A DNA stretch of 64,000 bases from Pseudomonadota bacterium. GTDB lineage: Bacteria > Pseudomonadota > Alphaproteobacteria > Rhizobiales > Xanthobacteraceae. The notes under the pieces were generated by a model that did no database searches, was not told where the DNA came from, and was given only the letters and a program-made list of their open reading frames with translations. Of the stretch, positions 34,394-43,438 are shown one piece after another; the first letter of the stretch is position 1, and every line of letters starts with the position of its first letter. The stretch lies in the NCBI GenBank assembly GCA_018971625.1, contig JAGXAJ010000002.1, positions 45,993 through 109,992 on the forward strand, written 5' to 3'. The position numbers and the translations under genes are program-made.

Positions 34394-36007
34394 ATGGATC
34401 GGGGCGGCGGTGCCTGGTGGCAGCACGGCATTTTCTATCAGATTTATCCGCGTTCGTTTCAGGACTCCAACGCCGACGGGGTCGGCGACATCGCCGGCAT
34501 AATCGAGCGGCTGCCCTATCTGCAAGCACTCGGCGTTGACGCGATCTGGCTGTCGCCGATTTTTCCGTCTCCGATGGCGGATTTCGGCTACGACATTTCC
34601 GACTACACCGGGATCGATCCGCTGTTCGGCACGTCAGAGGATTTCGACGCGCTCATGAGTGCCGCTCACGCGGCGGGATTGAAGGTCATTCTCGATCTGG
34701 TACCCAATCACACCTCCGACCGGCATCCCTGGTTCATCGAAGCGAGAAGTTCGCGCGATAATCCGAAGCGCGACTGGTATCTGTGGCGGGATCCGAAGCC
34801 AGATGGCAGTGCGCCGAACAACTGGCTGTCGGAATTCGGCGGCAGCGCCTGGACGCTCGATGATGCAACGGGCCAATATTATTACCACGCCTTCCTCGCC
34901 CAGCAGCCGGATCTGAACTGGCGCAACCCGCAAGTGCGCGAAGCGATCCACGAGGTCATGCGGTTCTGGCTGCGCAAGGGCGTCGATGGCTTCCGCGTCG
35001 ACGTGATCTGGCACCTGATCAAGGACGCCGAATTCCGCGATAACCCGCCCAATCCCTTTTATCGTGAGGGCCGGCCGCCGCATGAGAAAATCCTGACGCA
35101 ATATTCGACCGATCAGCCCGAGGTGCATGAGGTGGTGGCGGGGATGCGCCGCGTCATCGACGAGTTCGACGACCGCGTGCTGATCGGCGAGATCTATCTG
35201 CCGTTCGAGCGTCTGGTCGCCTATTACGGCAATGATCTCAGGGGCGCGCAGATGCCGTTCAACTTCGCGCTGCTGTCGACGCTGTGGAGCGCGCGTTCGG
35301 TCGAAAAGATCATTGCCGATTACGAGGCGGCCCTGCCGAAAGGAGCCTGGCCGAACTGGGTGCTGGGCAACCATGATCGGCCGCGGGTTGCGAGCCGCGT
35401 CGGCGCCGCGCAGGCGCGCGTCGCCGCGATGCTGCTGTTGACGCTGCGGGGCACGCCGACGCTCTATTATGGCGACGAGATCGGTATGCACCAGGTCGCG
35501 ATCGCACCCGATCAGGTGCGGGACCCCTTCGAGAAGAACGTGCCGGGAATCGGCGTCGGCCGCGATGGCTGCCGGACCCCGATGCAATGGGACGCGACGC
35601 CTTATGCCGGGTTCTCGGCGGCGAAGCCGTGGCTACCGCTGGCCGATGATTTTCGCCACGAGAACGTCGTCAATCTCGATGCCGACGCGCAATCGATCCT
35701 TCATCTCTACAAGGCGTTAATTCAACTGAAGAAGCAATTGCCGCAGCTTCAATCCGGCGACTACGTGCCGGTCGCGGCAGAAGGCGATCTCCTGCTGTAT
35801 CGCCGGGCGAGCGACGGAGGGGCTGCCACGATCGTGCTCAATCTCGGTGCGGAGCCGCTCTCGATCGAATCGGACGCCGCGGGCCTTGCGGGCGAAATCC
35901 TGCTCTCGACCCTGATGGACAGGAACGGCGAGAGGATTGGCGACAGGCTCGATTTGCGGGCCGATGAGGGCGTCATCATCGGTGCGCCGGCCGGTCAGGC
36001 GGAATGA
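34394..36007 (+). CDS. Alpha-glucosidase (GH13)
   Basis: 537 residues, a full-length GH13 enzyme. Conserved regions: ILDLVPNHTSDRHPWF (region I), GVDGFRVDVIWHLIKD with nucleophile Asp (region II), RVLIGEIYLPFERLVAYYG with the acid/base Glu (region III) and WVLGNHDRPRV (region IV). The start WWQHGIFYQIYPRSFQDSNA and the GIGVGRDGCRTPMQWD block are typical of oligo-1,6-/alpha-glucosidases such as rhizobial AglA. It hydrolyses alpha-glucosides (maltose, sucrose, trehalulose types) in the cytoplasm. Its 3' end overlaps the convergent GH13 gene by 13 bp. Confidence 0.9.
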   Translation: MDRGGGAWWQHGIFYQIYPRSFQDSNADGVGDIAGIIERLPYLQALGVDAIWLSPIFPSPMADFGYDISDYTGIDPLFGTSEDFDALMSAAHAAGLKVILDLVPNHTSDRHPWFIEARSSRDNPKRDWYLWRDPKPDGSAPNNWLSEFGGSAWTLDDATGQYYYHAFLAQQPDLNWRNPQVREAIHEVMRFWLRKGVDGFRVDVIWHLIKDAEFRDNPPNPFYREGRPPHEKILTQYSTDQPEVHEVVAGMRRVIDEFDDRVLIGEIYLPFERLVAYYGNDLRGAQMPFNFALLSTLWSARSVEKIIADYEAALPKGAWPNWVLGNHDRPRVASRVGAAQARVAAMLLLTLRGTPTLYYGDEIGMHQVAIAPDQVRDPFEKNVPGIGVGRDGCRTPMQWDATPYAGFSAAKPWLPLADDFRHENVVNLDADAQSILHLYKALIQLKKQLPQLQSGDYVPVAAEGDLLLYRRASDGGAATIVLNLGAEPLSIESDAAGLAGEILLSTLMDRNGERIGDRLDLRADEGVIIGAPAGQAE

Positions 36008-37692
36008 GCCGTCTTGCGCGAAGCGTCGTTGTCGATCTCGCGCCGCTTCAACAGATAATCCAGTCCGCCGACGCGGTACCAGCGATAGCCGTAACCTTCG
36101 ATCAATAATCGATGCCGGCCGCCGGCGGCGCGGCTATGGTCCTCCGACAGCAGATTGACCAGCAGCTTGCCGGCGTCGCCCGGGACACCTGATGCGAATG
36201 AGATTTCGCGCGGCTTCTCGTCAAGATTGTGCACGAACAGCACCGAATTGTTGCGCCAGTCGTAACGAATGATCAGGACCGCGGGATCCCGCGCATTGAT
36301 GATCCTGAAATCACCCCAGCCGATTTCCGGCACCTCCTTGCGCATCCGGATGATGCGCTCGGTCCAGTTCAGGAGCGATTCGGGATCGCGGCGCTGCTTG
36401 GCGACATTGACGTGCTCGAACGCGTATGGCCCCTGATCGATGACCGGCAAGCACGGCCGGTCGCTTTCGGTGAAGCCGGCATGCGGTTCGGTCGACCACT
36501 GCATCGGGGTGCGGGCGCAATTGCGCTCCGGCAGATCGAGATTGTCACCCATGCCGATTTCATCGCCGTAACGGAACACCGGGGTGCCCGGCAGCGTACA
36601 CATCAGGCTGTAAGCGAGTTCGAGACGCGGTCGATTGCCGCTCAGCATCGGCGCCAGCCGGCGGCGAATGCCGCGTTGGTAAAGCTGCATGTTCTTGTCG
36701 GGGCCAAAGCTCTTGAACACCTTTTCGCGTTGCGCCCTGGTCAGCCTTCCGAGATCGAGTTCATCGTGGTTGCGCAGGAACAGCCCCCATTGCGCCGTGG
36801 CCGGACGCGGCCTGGTCTTGTTCAGAGCCTTCGCAAGCGGGCCGCAGTCGGCTGCCGCCAGCGCATAGAACAGGTGCTGGTTGACGTGGAAGTTGAACAT
36901 CATCTGCATGCGGTCGCCGTCTCCGCCGAAATATTCCATGTCGGTTTTTGGCACGACGTTGGCTTCGGCGAGAATGATGGCGCTGCCCTCGCGCCATTGC
37001 AGAAACTCGCGGAACGATCGCAGCATGTCGTATTGTTCGACGGGCTTCCTGACCTTGGCGCCCTTGGCCGCGATCACGAACGGCACCGCGTCCATCCGGA
37101 AACCGGAAACGCCGAGCTGAATCCAGAAACCCATGATCTTGAGGATTTCGGCCTGCACATGCGGGTTCGAGGTATTGAGATCGGGCTGGAAATCGTAGAA
37201 GCGATGGAAGTACCATGCCTTGGCGGTCTTATCGCGTGTCCACGTGGATTTCTGCACGCCGGGAAACACCACGCCCTTGTCGGCGTTGGCCGGTTTCTTG
37301 TCAGCCCAGACATACCAGTCCCGGTAGGGAGAATCCTTGGCGCGCCGTGCCTCGCGAAACCATGGATGCGCGTCCGAGGTGTGGTTGACGACGAGGTCGA
37401 TGATCACGCGGATGCCGCGCTGCCGGCAGCCATGGGTGAATTCGACGAAATCGCCGAGCGTGCCGTAGCGCGGATCGACACCATAATAGTCGGAGATATC
37501 ATAGCCGTCGTCCTTGCCGGGCGAGGGCTGAAATGGCATCAGCCAGATCGTCGTGATACCCAGCCCCTGCAGGTAATCCAGCCGCCGCAACAGGCCCTTG
37601 AAATCGCCGACACCGTCGCCATTGGCGTCCATATAGGTGCCGACGGAAAGGCAATAAAACACGCCGTTCTTGTACCAGAGGTCGTCGATCAT
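35995..37692 (-). CDS. GH13 enzyme, trehalose-synthase/amylosucrase-like
   Basis: 565 residues from the ATG at 37692. GH13 regions: IIDLVVNHTSDAHPWF (I), GVSGFRMDAVPFVI (II, nucleophile Asp), AIILAEANVVPKTDMEYFG (III, Glu) and LFLRNHDELDLGRLT (IV). WYKNGVFYCLSVGTYMDANG, DRMQMMFNFHVNQHLFYALA and RNCARTPMQWS resemble trehalose synthase (maltose/trehalose interconversion). The protein lacks the maltokinase or TreS C-terminal extensions. Product specificity is uncertain: trehalose synthase or an alpha-glucosidase-like transferase. Located tail-to-tail with the other GH13 gene. Confidence 0.82.
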   Translation of the reverse strand: MIDDLWYKNGVFYCLSVGTYMDANGDGVGDFKGLLRRLDYLQGLGITTIWLMPFQPSPGKDDGYDISDYYGVDPRYGTLGDFVEFTHGCRQRGIRVIIDLVVNHTSDAHPWFREARRAKDSPYRDWYVWADKKPANADKGVVFPGVQKSTWTRDKTAKAWYFHRFYDFQPDLNTSNPHVQAEILKIMGFWIQLGVSGFRMDAVPFVIAAKGAKVRKPVEQYDMLRSFREFLQWREGSAIILAEANVVPKTDMEYFGGDGDRMQMMFNFHVNQHLFYALAAADCGPLAKALNKTRPRPATAQWGLFLRNHDELDLGRLTRAQREKVFKSFGPDKNMQLYQRGIRRRLAPMLSGNRPRLELAYSLMCTLPGTPVFRYGDEIGMGDNLDLPERNCARTPMQWSTEPHAGFTESDRPCLPVIDQGPYAFEHVNVAKQRRDPESLLNWTERIIRMRKEVPEIGWGDFRIINARDPAVLIIRYDWRNNSVLFVHNLDEKPREISFASGVPGDAGKLLVNLLSEDHSRAAGGRHRLLIEGYGYRWYRVGGLDYLLKRREIDNDASRKTAHSA

Positions 37693-37832
37693 GCCGGGGC
37701 AGCCCCTATCGGTCCGCCCGTCCTTTGCAGCGGCCAACAGATAAGTGGGCAGGCCATTCCGGGTTCCCGCGGTCTACCATCCGGGGCGAAACCGCTTCCC
37801 ACCTTTGCTGCCGGCGCTCTATGCTGGCCGTC

Positions 37833-38318
37833 ATGGAATCGCACGCCCGCCAAATCCATCTCGCACCAGCTGCGGACGGCCGTCAGTCGGAGACAGCCCT
37901 GGCGATCGCGCGCGGCACCGCAAGGCTGTTACGATCGTTGGGGTTTTCCTGCGTCAGCGAGTTGCCTTTGCCGTCCGGCCGGCGCGCCGATCTGGTGGCG
38001 CTAAACGAGCGCGGCGAGATCTGGATCGTCGAGATCAAATCCTCGGTCGAGGATTTGCGGGCCGACCAGAAATGGCATGAATATCGCGCCCATTGCGACC
38101 GGCTGTTCTTTGCCTTCACGCAGGATCTGCCATGCGAGATCTTTCCTGCCGAGACCGGCCTCATCGTCGCCGACGCCTATGGTGCCCACATGCATTGCGA
38201 GGCGCCGGAGCATCGTCTGCCGGCGCCGACTCGCAAGCAGATGACCATCCGTTTTGCGATGGCCGCAGCCCAACGGATCAACCGTCTGATCGATCCGCAG
38301 GGGCATGGCGAGTTCTAG
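37833..38318 (+). CDS. mmcB: MmcB-family DNA repair protein
   Basis: 161 residues from ATG 37833 (ATG 37821 also possible). The nuclease-fold core shows LPSGRRADLVALNERGEIWI followed by VEIKSSVEDLRADQKWHEY, a PD-(D/E)XK-like arrangement (Asp ... E-x-K). The C-terminal TRKQMTIRFAMAAAQRINRL helix is typical. MmcB is a conserved alphaproteobacterial protein of the SOS/mutagenesis regulon. Divergent from the GH13 gene, with a 140-bp spacer. Confidence 0.85.
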   Translation: MESHARQIHLAPAADGRQSETALAIARGTARLLRSLGFSCVSELPLPSGRRADLVALNERGEIWIVEIKSSVEDLRADQKWHEYRAHCDRLFFAFTQDLPCEIFPAETGLIVADAYGAHMHCEAPEHRLPAPTRKQMTIRFAMAAAQRINRLIDPQGHGEF

Positions 38319-38516
38319 TGTTCCAGCAGCGAGCGAATGCTTCGATCGATAGGCCGCTATCCCCTAGGGCAACACGGCGATCTTTTGCGCGCATGGTCCG
38401 CATTGGGTGCAGGGAGCGACCCAACGTTAATGCGCTAGACTAACGCCCGCGTCGCTCCGCCCTGGTCCTGGTTCGAGACAACGTGATGTCCTATCCTTAG
38501 TGCTGGGGAGAAGGCC

Positions 38517-38627
38517 GTGAGGCTAGGCGACATCGTCAAGGTAATGGTGCCGGACCTGCAAAGTGGCCGCTGGTCGCGCGCGCGAGTTGGCTGTCAACGG
38601 GGGTTGCATGGCAATACTGATCCCTAG
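38517..38627 (+). CDS. Possible 36-codon leader ORF overlapping the NERD-helicase start
   Basis: A GTG at 38517 stands after a strong GGGGAGAAGG ribosome-binding site and opens a 36-codon frame (VRLGDIVKVMVPDLQSGRWS...) that runs past the helicase start at 38608. It could be a short coupled leader peptide or an accident. The rest of the spacer from 38319 holds no gene. Confidence 0.25.
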   Translation: MRLGDIVKVMVPDLQSGRWSRARVGCQRGLHGNTDP

Positions 38628-40425
38628 CCTCGGCTTCGCGCGCTTCGACACGCGCGGCGAACTGCGGCTCGCGGAGCGCCTCAAGGACTTTCTCGAAGAG
38701 AACGCTGTCGTTTGGCACAATCTTCCGGTAGGTCCTCACAGCCGGCATCCCGACTTTATCATCGTTCACCCGGCGAACGGCCTGCTCGTGCTCGAAGTGA
38801 AGGATTGGCGTTTGGAGTCGATAGCCTCGGCGGACAAAACAAAAATCGAACTGCTGACGAGTCGTGGCACCGTGCGGGAGAGCAGTCCTCTCGAGCAGGC
38901 TCGCAAGTATGCGTTCGAGGTCGTACGCACGCTGCAGCAAGACGGGCAACTGCTGTTTCCAGCTGGTCATCGCTTTGAGGGCCGAACCATACTCCCGTTC
39001 GGCTACGGGGCGGTATTCACCAATGTCACGCGCAAGCAGTTCGATCAGACCAATCTCAAGGAGGTGCTAGCCGAGCATCTATGTGTATTCAAGGATGAGA
39101 TGTCGGAGGGTGCGGACCCCGAAGAATTCCGGTCGAGATTATGGCGCATGGTTTATCCGCGTCTCGGAGAGCCCCTGTCGATGCCGCAATTCGACCGGTT
39201 GCGTGCGCTGCTCTTTCCCGAAATCCGCATTCGACAAATTGCTCTGCCTCTGGACGAACCGATATTGCCGGATCCGTCAGACCGGGCGCTTGCAGTGATG
39301 GACCTGCACCAGGAGCAGATCGCGCGCAGCTTGGGAGAAGGGCATCGAATTATTCGCGGTGTCGCTGGATCGGGCAAGACACTGATCCTTGCCTTTCGAG
39401 CCGAATATTTGGCGCGTGCGGCGACCAAGCCGGTGCTCATTCTGTGCTACGCCAACGGCATCGCTGGGCGACTTGAGGATAGCATGCAGAGTCGTGGCGT
39501 GGAGGACCGCGTTCAGGTCCGCACCTTTCATTCATGGTGCTACTGGATGCTGCGGACTTATGGGATTGCCGCCCCGTCCGAGCGAGAATATCCGGACTAC
39601 GAAAAACGACTGGCTGCGAGCGTTTCAGAGGTCGTGAAGGCCGTAGATCAGGGGCATATCCCTACGGAGCAGTATGATGCTGTCCTGATCGACGAGGCAC
39701 ACGACTTCGAGCCGCAATGGCTCGCGCTTGCGGCCAAGATGGTAAACCCGCGCACGAAGGCACTGATGGTCGTCTACGACGATATACAGGCCATCTACAA
39801 GGGGCGAGAGCGCCCCGTGTGGAGGCAGCTCGGAATTGAAGCGCAGGGCAGAACGACCGTGCTAAAAGTCAACTATCGCAACACCACCCAAATCGTCGCC
39901 TTTGCGAGACGCTTCGCGTCGGACGTAATCGGCGCTCCGGGCACGATAGCCGATGATGAGCACGCCATCCTGTTGCCCGAAGATGCGGGACGGCAGGGAC
40001 TGTTACCAGAAGTGAGGCAGTGTGTGAGCATCGACGCAGAAGCTCACTGCATCGCCGAGTGGTTTCTTGGGCGAAAAAAGGCGGGGTACGAGTGGCCGCA
40101 AATGGCTTGCCTTTATCCGGAGCACTGGATTGGGGAGCGGATCGCTCAGGTACTCGCCAGGCATGAAGTGCCGATCGACATTGCCAAGAACAACAGGAAC
40201 AGAGTTTCGACGAAGCGGGTAGCCGTGCGGTTCTTGAGCATGCACACCGCGAAGGGGCTCGAGTTTCCGTGCGTCGCTATTGCGGGGTTGGGCTTCCTCG
40301 GCCGCCGCGGCGAGGCGGTCGAGGAGTGTGTTCGACTGACGTATGTTGGAGTTACTCGGGCAACCCACGAGGCGCTTTTGACTTACTCAAGTGAGTCGGC
40401 GCTGGTGAAGCGATTGATCGCGTAG
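38608..40425 (+). CDS. NERD-domain UvrD-like helicase
   Basis: 605 residues from the ATG at 38608. The N-terminal NERD nuclease-related domain (about 15-140) shows ELRLAERLKDFL, RHPDFIIVHPANGLLVLEVK (Asp ... E-x-K) and DWRLE. The UvrD/SF1 helicase part has Walker A IIRGVAGSGKTLI (Lys257), motif II VLIDEAHDFEP (about 362-365), a VVYDDIQAIYKGRE motif III and the C-terminal VAVRFLSMHTAKGLEFPCVA and RLTYVGVTRA motifs V/VI. NERD-helicase fusions occur in mobile or defence-rich areas and are thought to process DNA. Nothing here proves a defence role. It stands alone between MmcB and the MscS channel. Confidence 0.85.
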   Translation: MAILIPSLGFARFDTRGELRLAERLKDFLEENAVVWHNLPVGPHSRHPDFIIVHPANGLLVLEVKDWRLESIASADKTKIELLTSRGTVRESSPLEQARKYAFEVVRTLQQDGQLLFPAGHRFEGRTILPFGYGAVFTNVTRKQFDQTNLKEVLAEHLCVFKDEMSEGADPEEFRSRLWRMVYPRLGEPLSMPQFDRLRALLFPEIRIRQIALPLDEPILPDPSDRALAVMDLHQEQIARSLGEGHRIIRGVAGSGKTLILAFRAEYLARAATKPVLILCYANGIAGRLEDSMQSRGVEDRVQVRTFHSWCYWMLRTYGIAAPSEREYPDYEKRLAASVSEVVKAVDQGHIPTEQYDAVLIDEAHDFEPQWLALAAKMVNPRTKALMVVYDDIQAIYKGRERPVWRQLGIEAQGRTTVLKVNYRNTTQIVAFARRFASDVIGAPGTIADDEHAILLPEDAGRQGLLPEVRQCVSIDAEAHCIAEWFLGRKKAGYEWPQMACLYPEHWIGERIAQVLARHEVPIDIAKNNRNRVSTKRVAVRFLSMHTAKGLEFPCVAIAGLGFLGRRGEAVEECVRLTYVGVTRATHEALLTYSSESALVKRLIA

Positions 40426-40533
40426 GCTAGAACATTAACGGTAGCGGCCGACCGCGGCGGAGCCTTTGATACGTGGGCTGAGGATGGGAACGTGACCACC
40501 CGATACTTATTACGCACAGGTCAGGGAGTCATT

Positions 40534-40656
40534 ATGAGCCTCACATCGCAAGCGACGGTATCCAGAAATAATATGCGTTCAGGAAATGACAGCCTGCCGC
40601 GCAGGCTCGGATTCGCGGCCCCGCCGGGTTCAATCGATATTCACACACCACCGTGA
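40534..40656 (+). CDS. Possible 40-codon ORF upstream of mscS-like gene
   Basis: An ATG at 40534 follows a CAGGGAG ribosome-binding site and opens a 40-codon frame (MSLTSQATVSRNNMRSGNDS...). It has no recognised homology and is not hydrophobic. The surrounding gap 40426-40746 otherwise looks non-coding and should hold the promoter of the mechanosensitive channel gene. Confidence 0.25.
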   Translation: MSLTSQATVSRNNMRSGNDSLPRRLGFAAPPGSIDIHTPP

Positions 40657-40746
40657 CAGACCACGCAATCGCACATTTGAGTCATCGTCTGGCCATCAAG
40701 TTTTCGGAGACGGCCGAGGAATTGCCGTCAAATATGGGAGCAGCCG

Positions 40747-43341
40747 ATGATCCGCCGACTGTGGTTCGTAGCGTGGGCGTTGAGCCTCTTTTCCCTGCTG
40801 GTTGCAGCCGGGGCTCAGGCTCAGACCGCACAGGCGCCGACATCGCCCAATCCAGACGTGGCTCCGCAGGCCGGTTCTCCTTCGGGTGCGCAAGCCACCG
40901 CACAGCCAGCAAAACCGCCCGTCCCTTCGATCAACACGGCCGAGATCGTTGCACGTGCCAACAACAGCGTCGGCGTTGACATCGAGAAGAGGATCAAGGG
41001 TTGGCAACAGGAGCTTTCGCGCCTGGAGAGCGACCTGCAAAAGGAGGGCTTGCGCTATTCGGAACTGAACGACTTCCGTGACAAGCTCCAGGGCGTTCGC
41101 GGCGAGATTGGCAGCTTCCGCACGCATCTTGAACCTGCACTAGCCACCGCCAAGGATCAATTGGGCTTGCTCGGGCCGGCACCAGCCGCCGGTCAACCAC
41201 CCGAGCCGGACGACGTAGCACGCATCCGGGCTGACCGGACCTACTACCTCGGAGTGTTGACCGGAGGTCAGAAAGAGATCGACTCCGCCGACCTGCGCAT
41301 CGACAAGCTCATCGATACCATCCAGGACATCCGTCGAAGGAATTTCGCCACGCGCCTGTTGCAGCCGGTCCCTGGCATCTACTCGTCTGCGACCTGGTCG
41401 GGAGTGCCGGACTATGTCCCATCGGCCACATTCCGGGTTCGCGACATCATGGCCGGCTGGTGGGGCGGTCTCGACGATCAGGACGAGGTGTTGCTCGTCG
41501 CTTTCGAAGCCGGACTGCTCCTGCTCGGGCTCGCTGTTGCCGCCGCCTTCGGAACCTGGCGGTTGCGCCGCCGGCCGTCCGAGGACGTTGATCAGCCCTT
41601 CTGGCGGCGGGCCGTGGTCGCCGGCGCCATCGCCTTGCTGTGGATATTGCCGGTCGTGGTGCCGATCGCTTTCCTCTATGGGCTTGTCGCCGACACGCAT
41701 CAATTGCCTAAACGCGTCGATTGGCTGCTGTATTCGACTGCGCAATCAATCATCACCATTCTCGCGGTCAGCGTGCTTGTGATCAGTGCGTTCGCGCCGA
41801 GGGTGCCGCATTGGCGGTTGATCCCCGTCTCCGATCGCACAGCACGTCTGATTTGCGGGCTCCTTCTGGCGCTCGCAATCGTGTACGGCGTGACCACGTT
41901 GCTCTACGTGGTCACCCGCGTCGTGCAGGCCCCCTTTGCGCTGACGGTCGCGGTCTCGCTTCCGTCGAGCCTGCTCGTGGCCGGAATCATCGTTGCCATC
42001 CTTCTTACGCCGCTGGAGGCGCAGCACCAGGACCGAACCCTGTCACCGCGGCTGCTCGCCGTGCTGCGGGTCCCTGTTTGGATTGCAGTCGTCGCGATCG
42101 TCATATCGGCGCTTGCCGGGTACTTGGCGCTTGCCCGGTTTCTCGCGCAACAATTGGTCGTGACCAGCTCCGTTATGGCGTTTGCCTACCTGCTGCTGCT
42201 GTGGGTCGATGGACTGATGCAGGGCTTGAGCGACGACCGCGCAGCGACAGGCCGCTGGCTCAAGGAAAGCTTTGGTGAGCAACACCGGCAGCACGAGCGG
42301 CTGGCTCTGCCGATCGGCCTGGTCCTCAAAGCTATGGTGATCATACTGTCCGTGCCCCTCATTTTGCTCCAATGGGGTTACAACTGGCCGGACGTCTACG
42401 ACTGGTACAAGCAGCTCTTCTTCGGTTTCCGGGTTGGCAACACTCAAGTATCCATTGCGGTGCTCCTCGCGTCGGTGATCGTGTTCGCGCTCGCCTATGG
42501 CGCCGCGCGACTTTTCCAGGGCTGGCTCGATGAGCGGGTCCTCATGCCGGCGGGTATTTCGGGCGGCCTCCGCGATTCGATCCGCGTTGGAGTGGGATAC
42601 GGCGGCGTCGTCATCGCAACGCTTGCGGCCTTCTCTTACGCAGGCTTCGACCTGTCCAATCTCGCGATCCTGGCCGGCGCATTCTCGGTCGGTATCGGTT
42701 TCGGTCTGCAAAGCATCGTCAACAATTTCGTGTCAGGGCTGATCCTTCTGGCCGAGCGCCCCATCAAGATCGGTGACCTGGTCGTCGTCGGGGGCGAAGA
42801 AGGCTATGTTCGCAAGATCAGCGTTCGTTCGACCGAGGTCGAGACGTTTGAGCGAGCGAGCGTTGTGATTCCGAACTCCTATTTCATCACGGAGAAGGTG
42901 AAGAACTGGACATTGCGCGACAACAAGCGTCGGATCGCGATCCCGGTCAAGGTTGCGAATGGCTCCGATCCGAGGGCGGTCCAATCTATTCTGCTCAAGG
43001 TCGCGCAGGACCATCCCAGTGTCCTGACACTGCCCGCACCATCCTTCGATTTTGAAGATTTTGGGGTAGACGGCCTCACGTTCAAACTCTACGCCTTTGT
43101 CGATCTGCGTCAGGGTGGCAACGTGGCGGCTGATCTAAGGATCGCCATCCTGGAAGCCTTCCAGGAGGCCGGGATCCAGATCCCGTCCCGACAGGGAGAG
43201 GTCACGCTGCAGACCATCGACTTGTTGCGTGAGATGGCGGTCTCAAGTGACGCTCATAAGACAAGCGTCGAAGCCAAAGGGCCTGCTGCAGGGCAGCTTG
43301 CCAATCTACCAAGAAAGCCGGCAAATCTCATCAGACCCTAG
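40747..43341 (+). CDS. DUF3772-type small-conductance mechanosensitive channel
   Basis: 864 residues. Signal peptide (MIRRLWFVAWALSLFSLLVA, cleavage near AGAQA|QT), a periplasmic helical DUF3772 domain (about 60-230), ~11 membrane helices and a C-terminal MscS domain. In the latter, NLAILAGAFSVGIGFGLQSI is the pore-lining TM3 and NNFVSGLILLAERPIKIGDL, continuing VVVGGEEGYVRKISVRSTEV, is the beta domain. ASVVIPNSYFITEKVKNWTL is also canonical. It releases solutes under hypo-osmotic shock. The size and periplasmic domain place it with the large YjeP/DUF3772 channels. Nearby genes look unrelated. Confidence 0.9.
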   Translation: MIRRLWFVAWALSLFSLLVAAGAQAQTAQAPTSPNPDVAPQAGSPSGAQATAQPAKPPVPSINTAEIVARANNSVGVDIEKRIKGWQQELSRLESDLQKEGLRYSELNDFRDKLQGVRGEIGSFRTHLEPALATAKDQLGLLGPAPAAGQPPEPDDVARIRADRTYYLGVLTGGQKEIDSADLRIDKLIDTIQDIRRRNFATRLLQPVPGIYSSATWSGVPDYVPSATFRVRDIMAGWWGGLDDQDEVLLVAFEAGLLLLGLAVAAAFGTWRLRRRPSEDVDQPFWRRAVVAGAIALLWILPVVVPIAFLYGLVADTHQLPKRVDWLLYSTAQSIITILAVSVLVISAFAPRVPHWRLIPVSDRTARLICGLLLALAIVYGVTTLLYVVTRVVQAPFALTVAVSLPSSLLVAGIIVAILLTPLEAQHQDRTLSPRLLAVLRVPVWIAVVAIVISALAGYLALARFLAQQLVVTSSVMAFAYLLLLWVDGLMQGLSDDRAATGRWLKESFGEQHRQHERLALPIGLVLKAMVIILSVPLILLQWGYNWPDVYDWYKQLFFGFRVGNTQVSIAVLLASVIVFALAYGAARLFQGWLDERVLMPAGISGGLRDSIRVGVGYGGVVIATLAAFSYAGFDLSNLAILAGAFSVGIGFGLQSIVNNFVSGLILLAERPIKIGDLVVVGGEEGYVRKISVRSTEVETFERASVVIPNSYFITEKVKNWTLRDNKRRIAIPVKVANGSDPRAVQSILLKVAQDHPSVLTLPAPSFDFEDFGVDGLTFKLYAFVDLRQGGNVAADLRIAILEAFQEAGIQIPSRQGEVTLQTIDLLREMAVSSDAHKTSVEAKGPAAGQLANLPRKPANLIRP

Positions 43342-43438
43342 GCTTGCTGCGAACGCGATCGAGACCTTGCAGGAAGTGACACCGTGCCGATCGAAGCGTT
43401 GTTGCAAGACGAGACGTCGACGATCATTGCATTGGCGG

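Noticed and set aside
36229..38004. 591-codon plus-strand frame
   Set aside because: It is the antisense shadow of the GH13 gene at 35995-37692; its end runs into mmcB out of frame.
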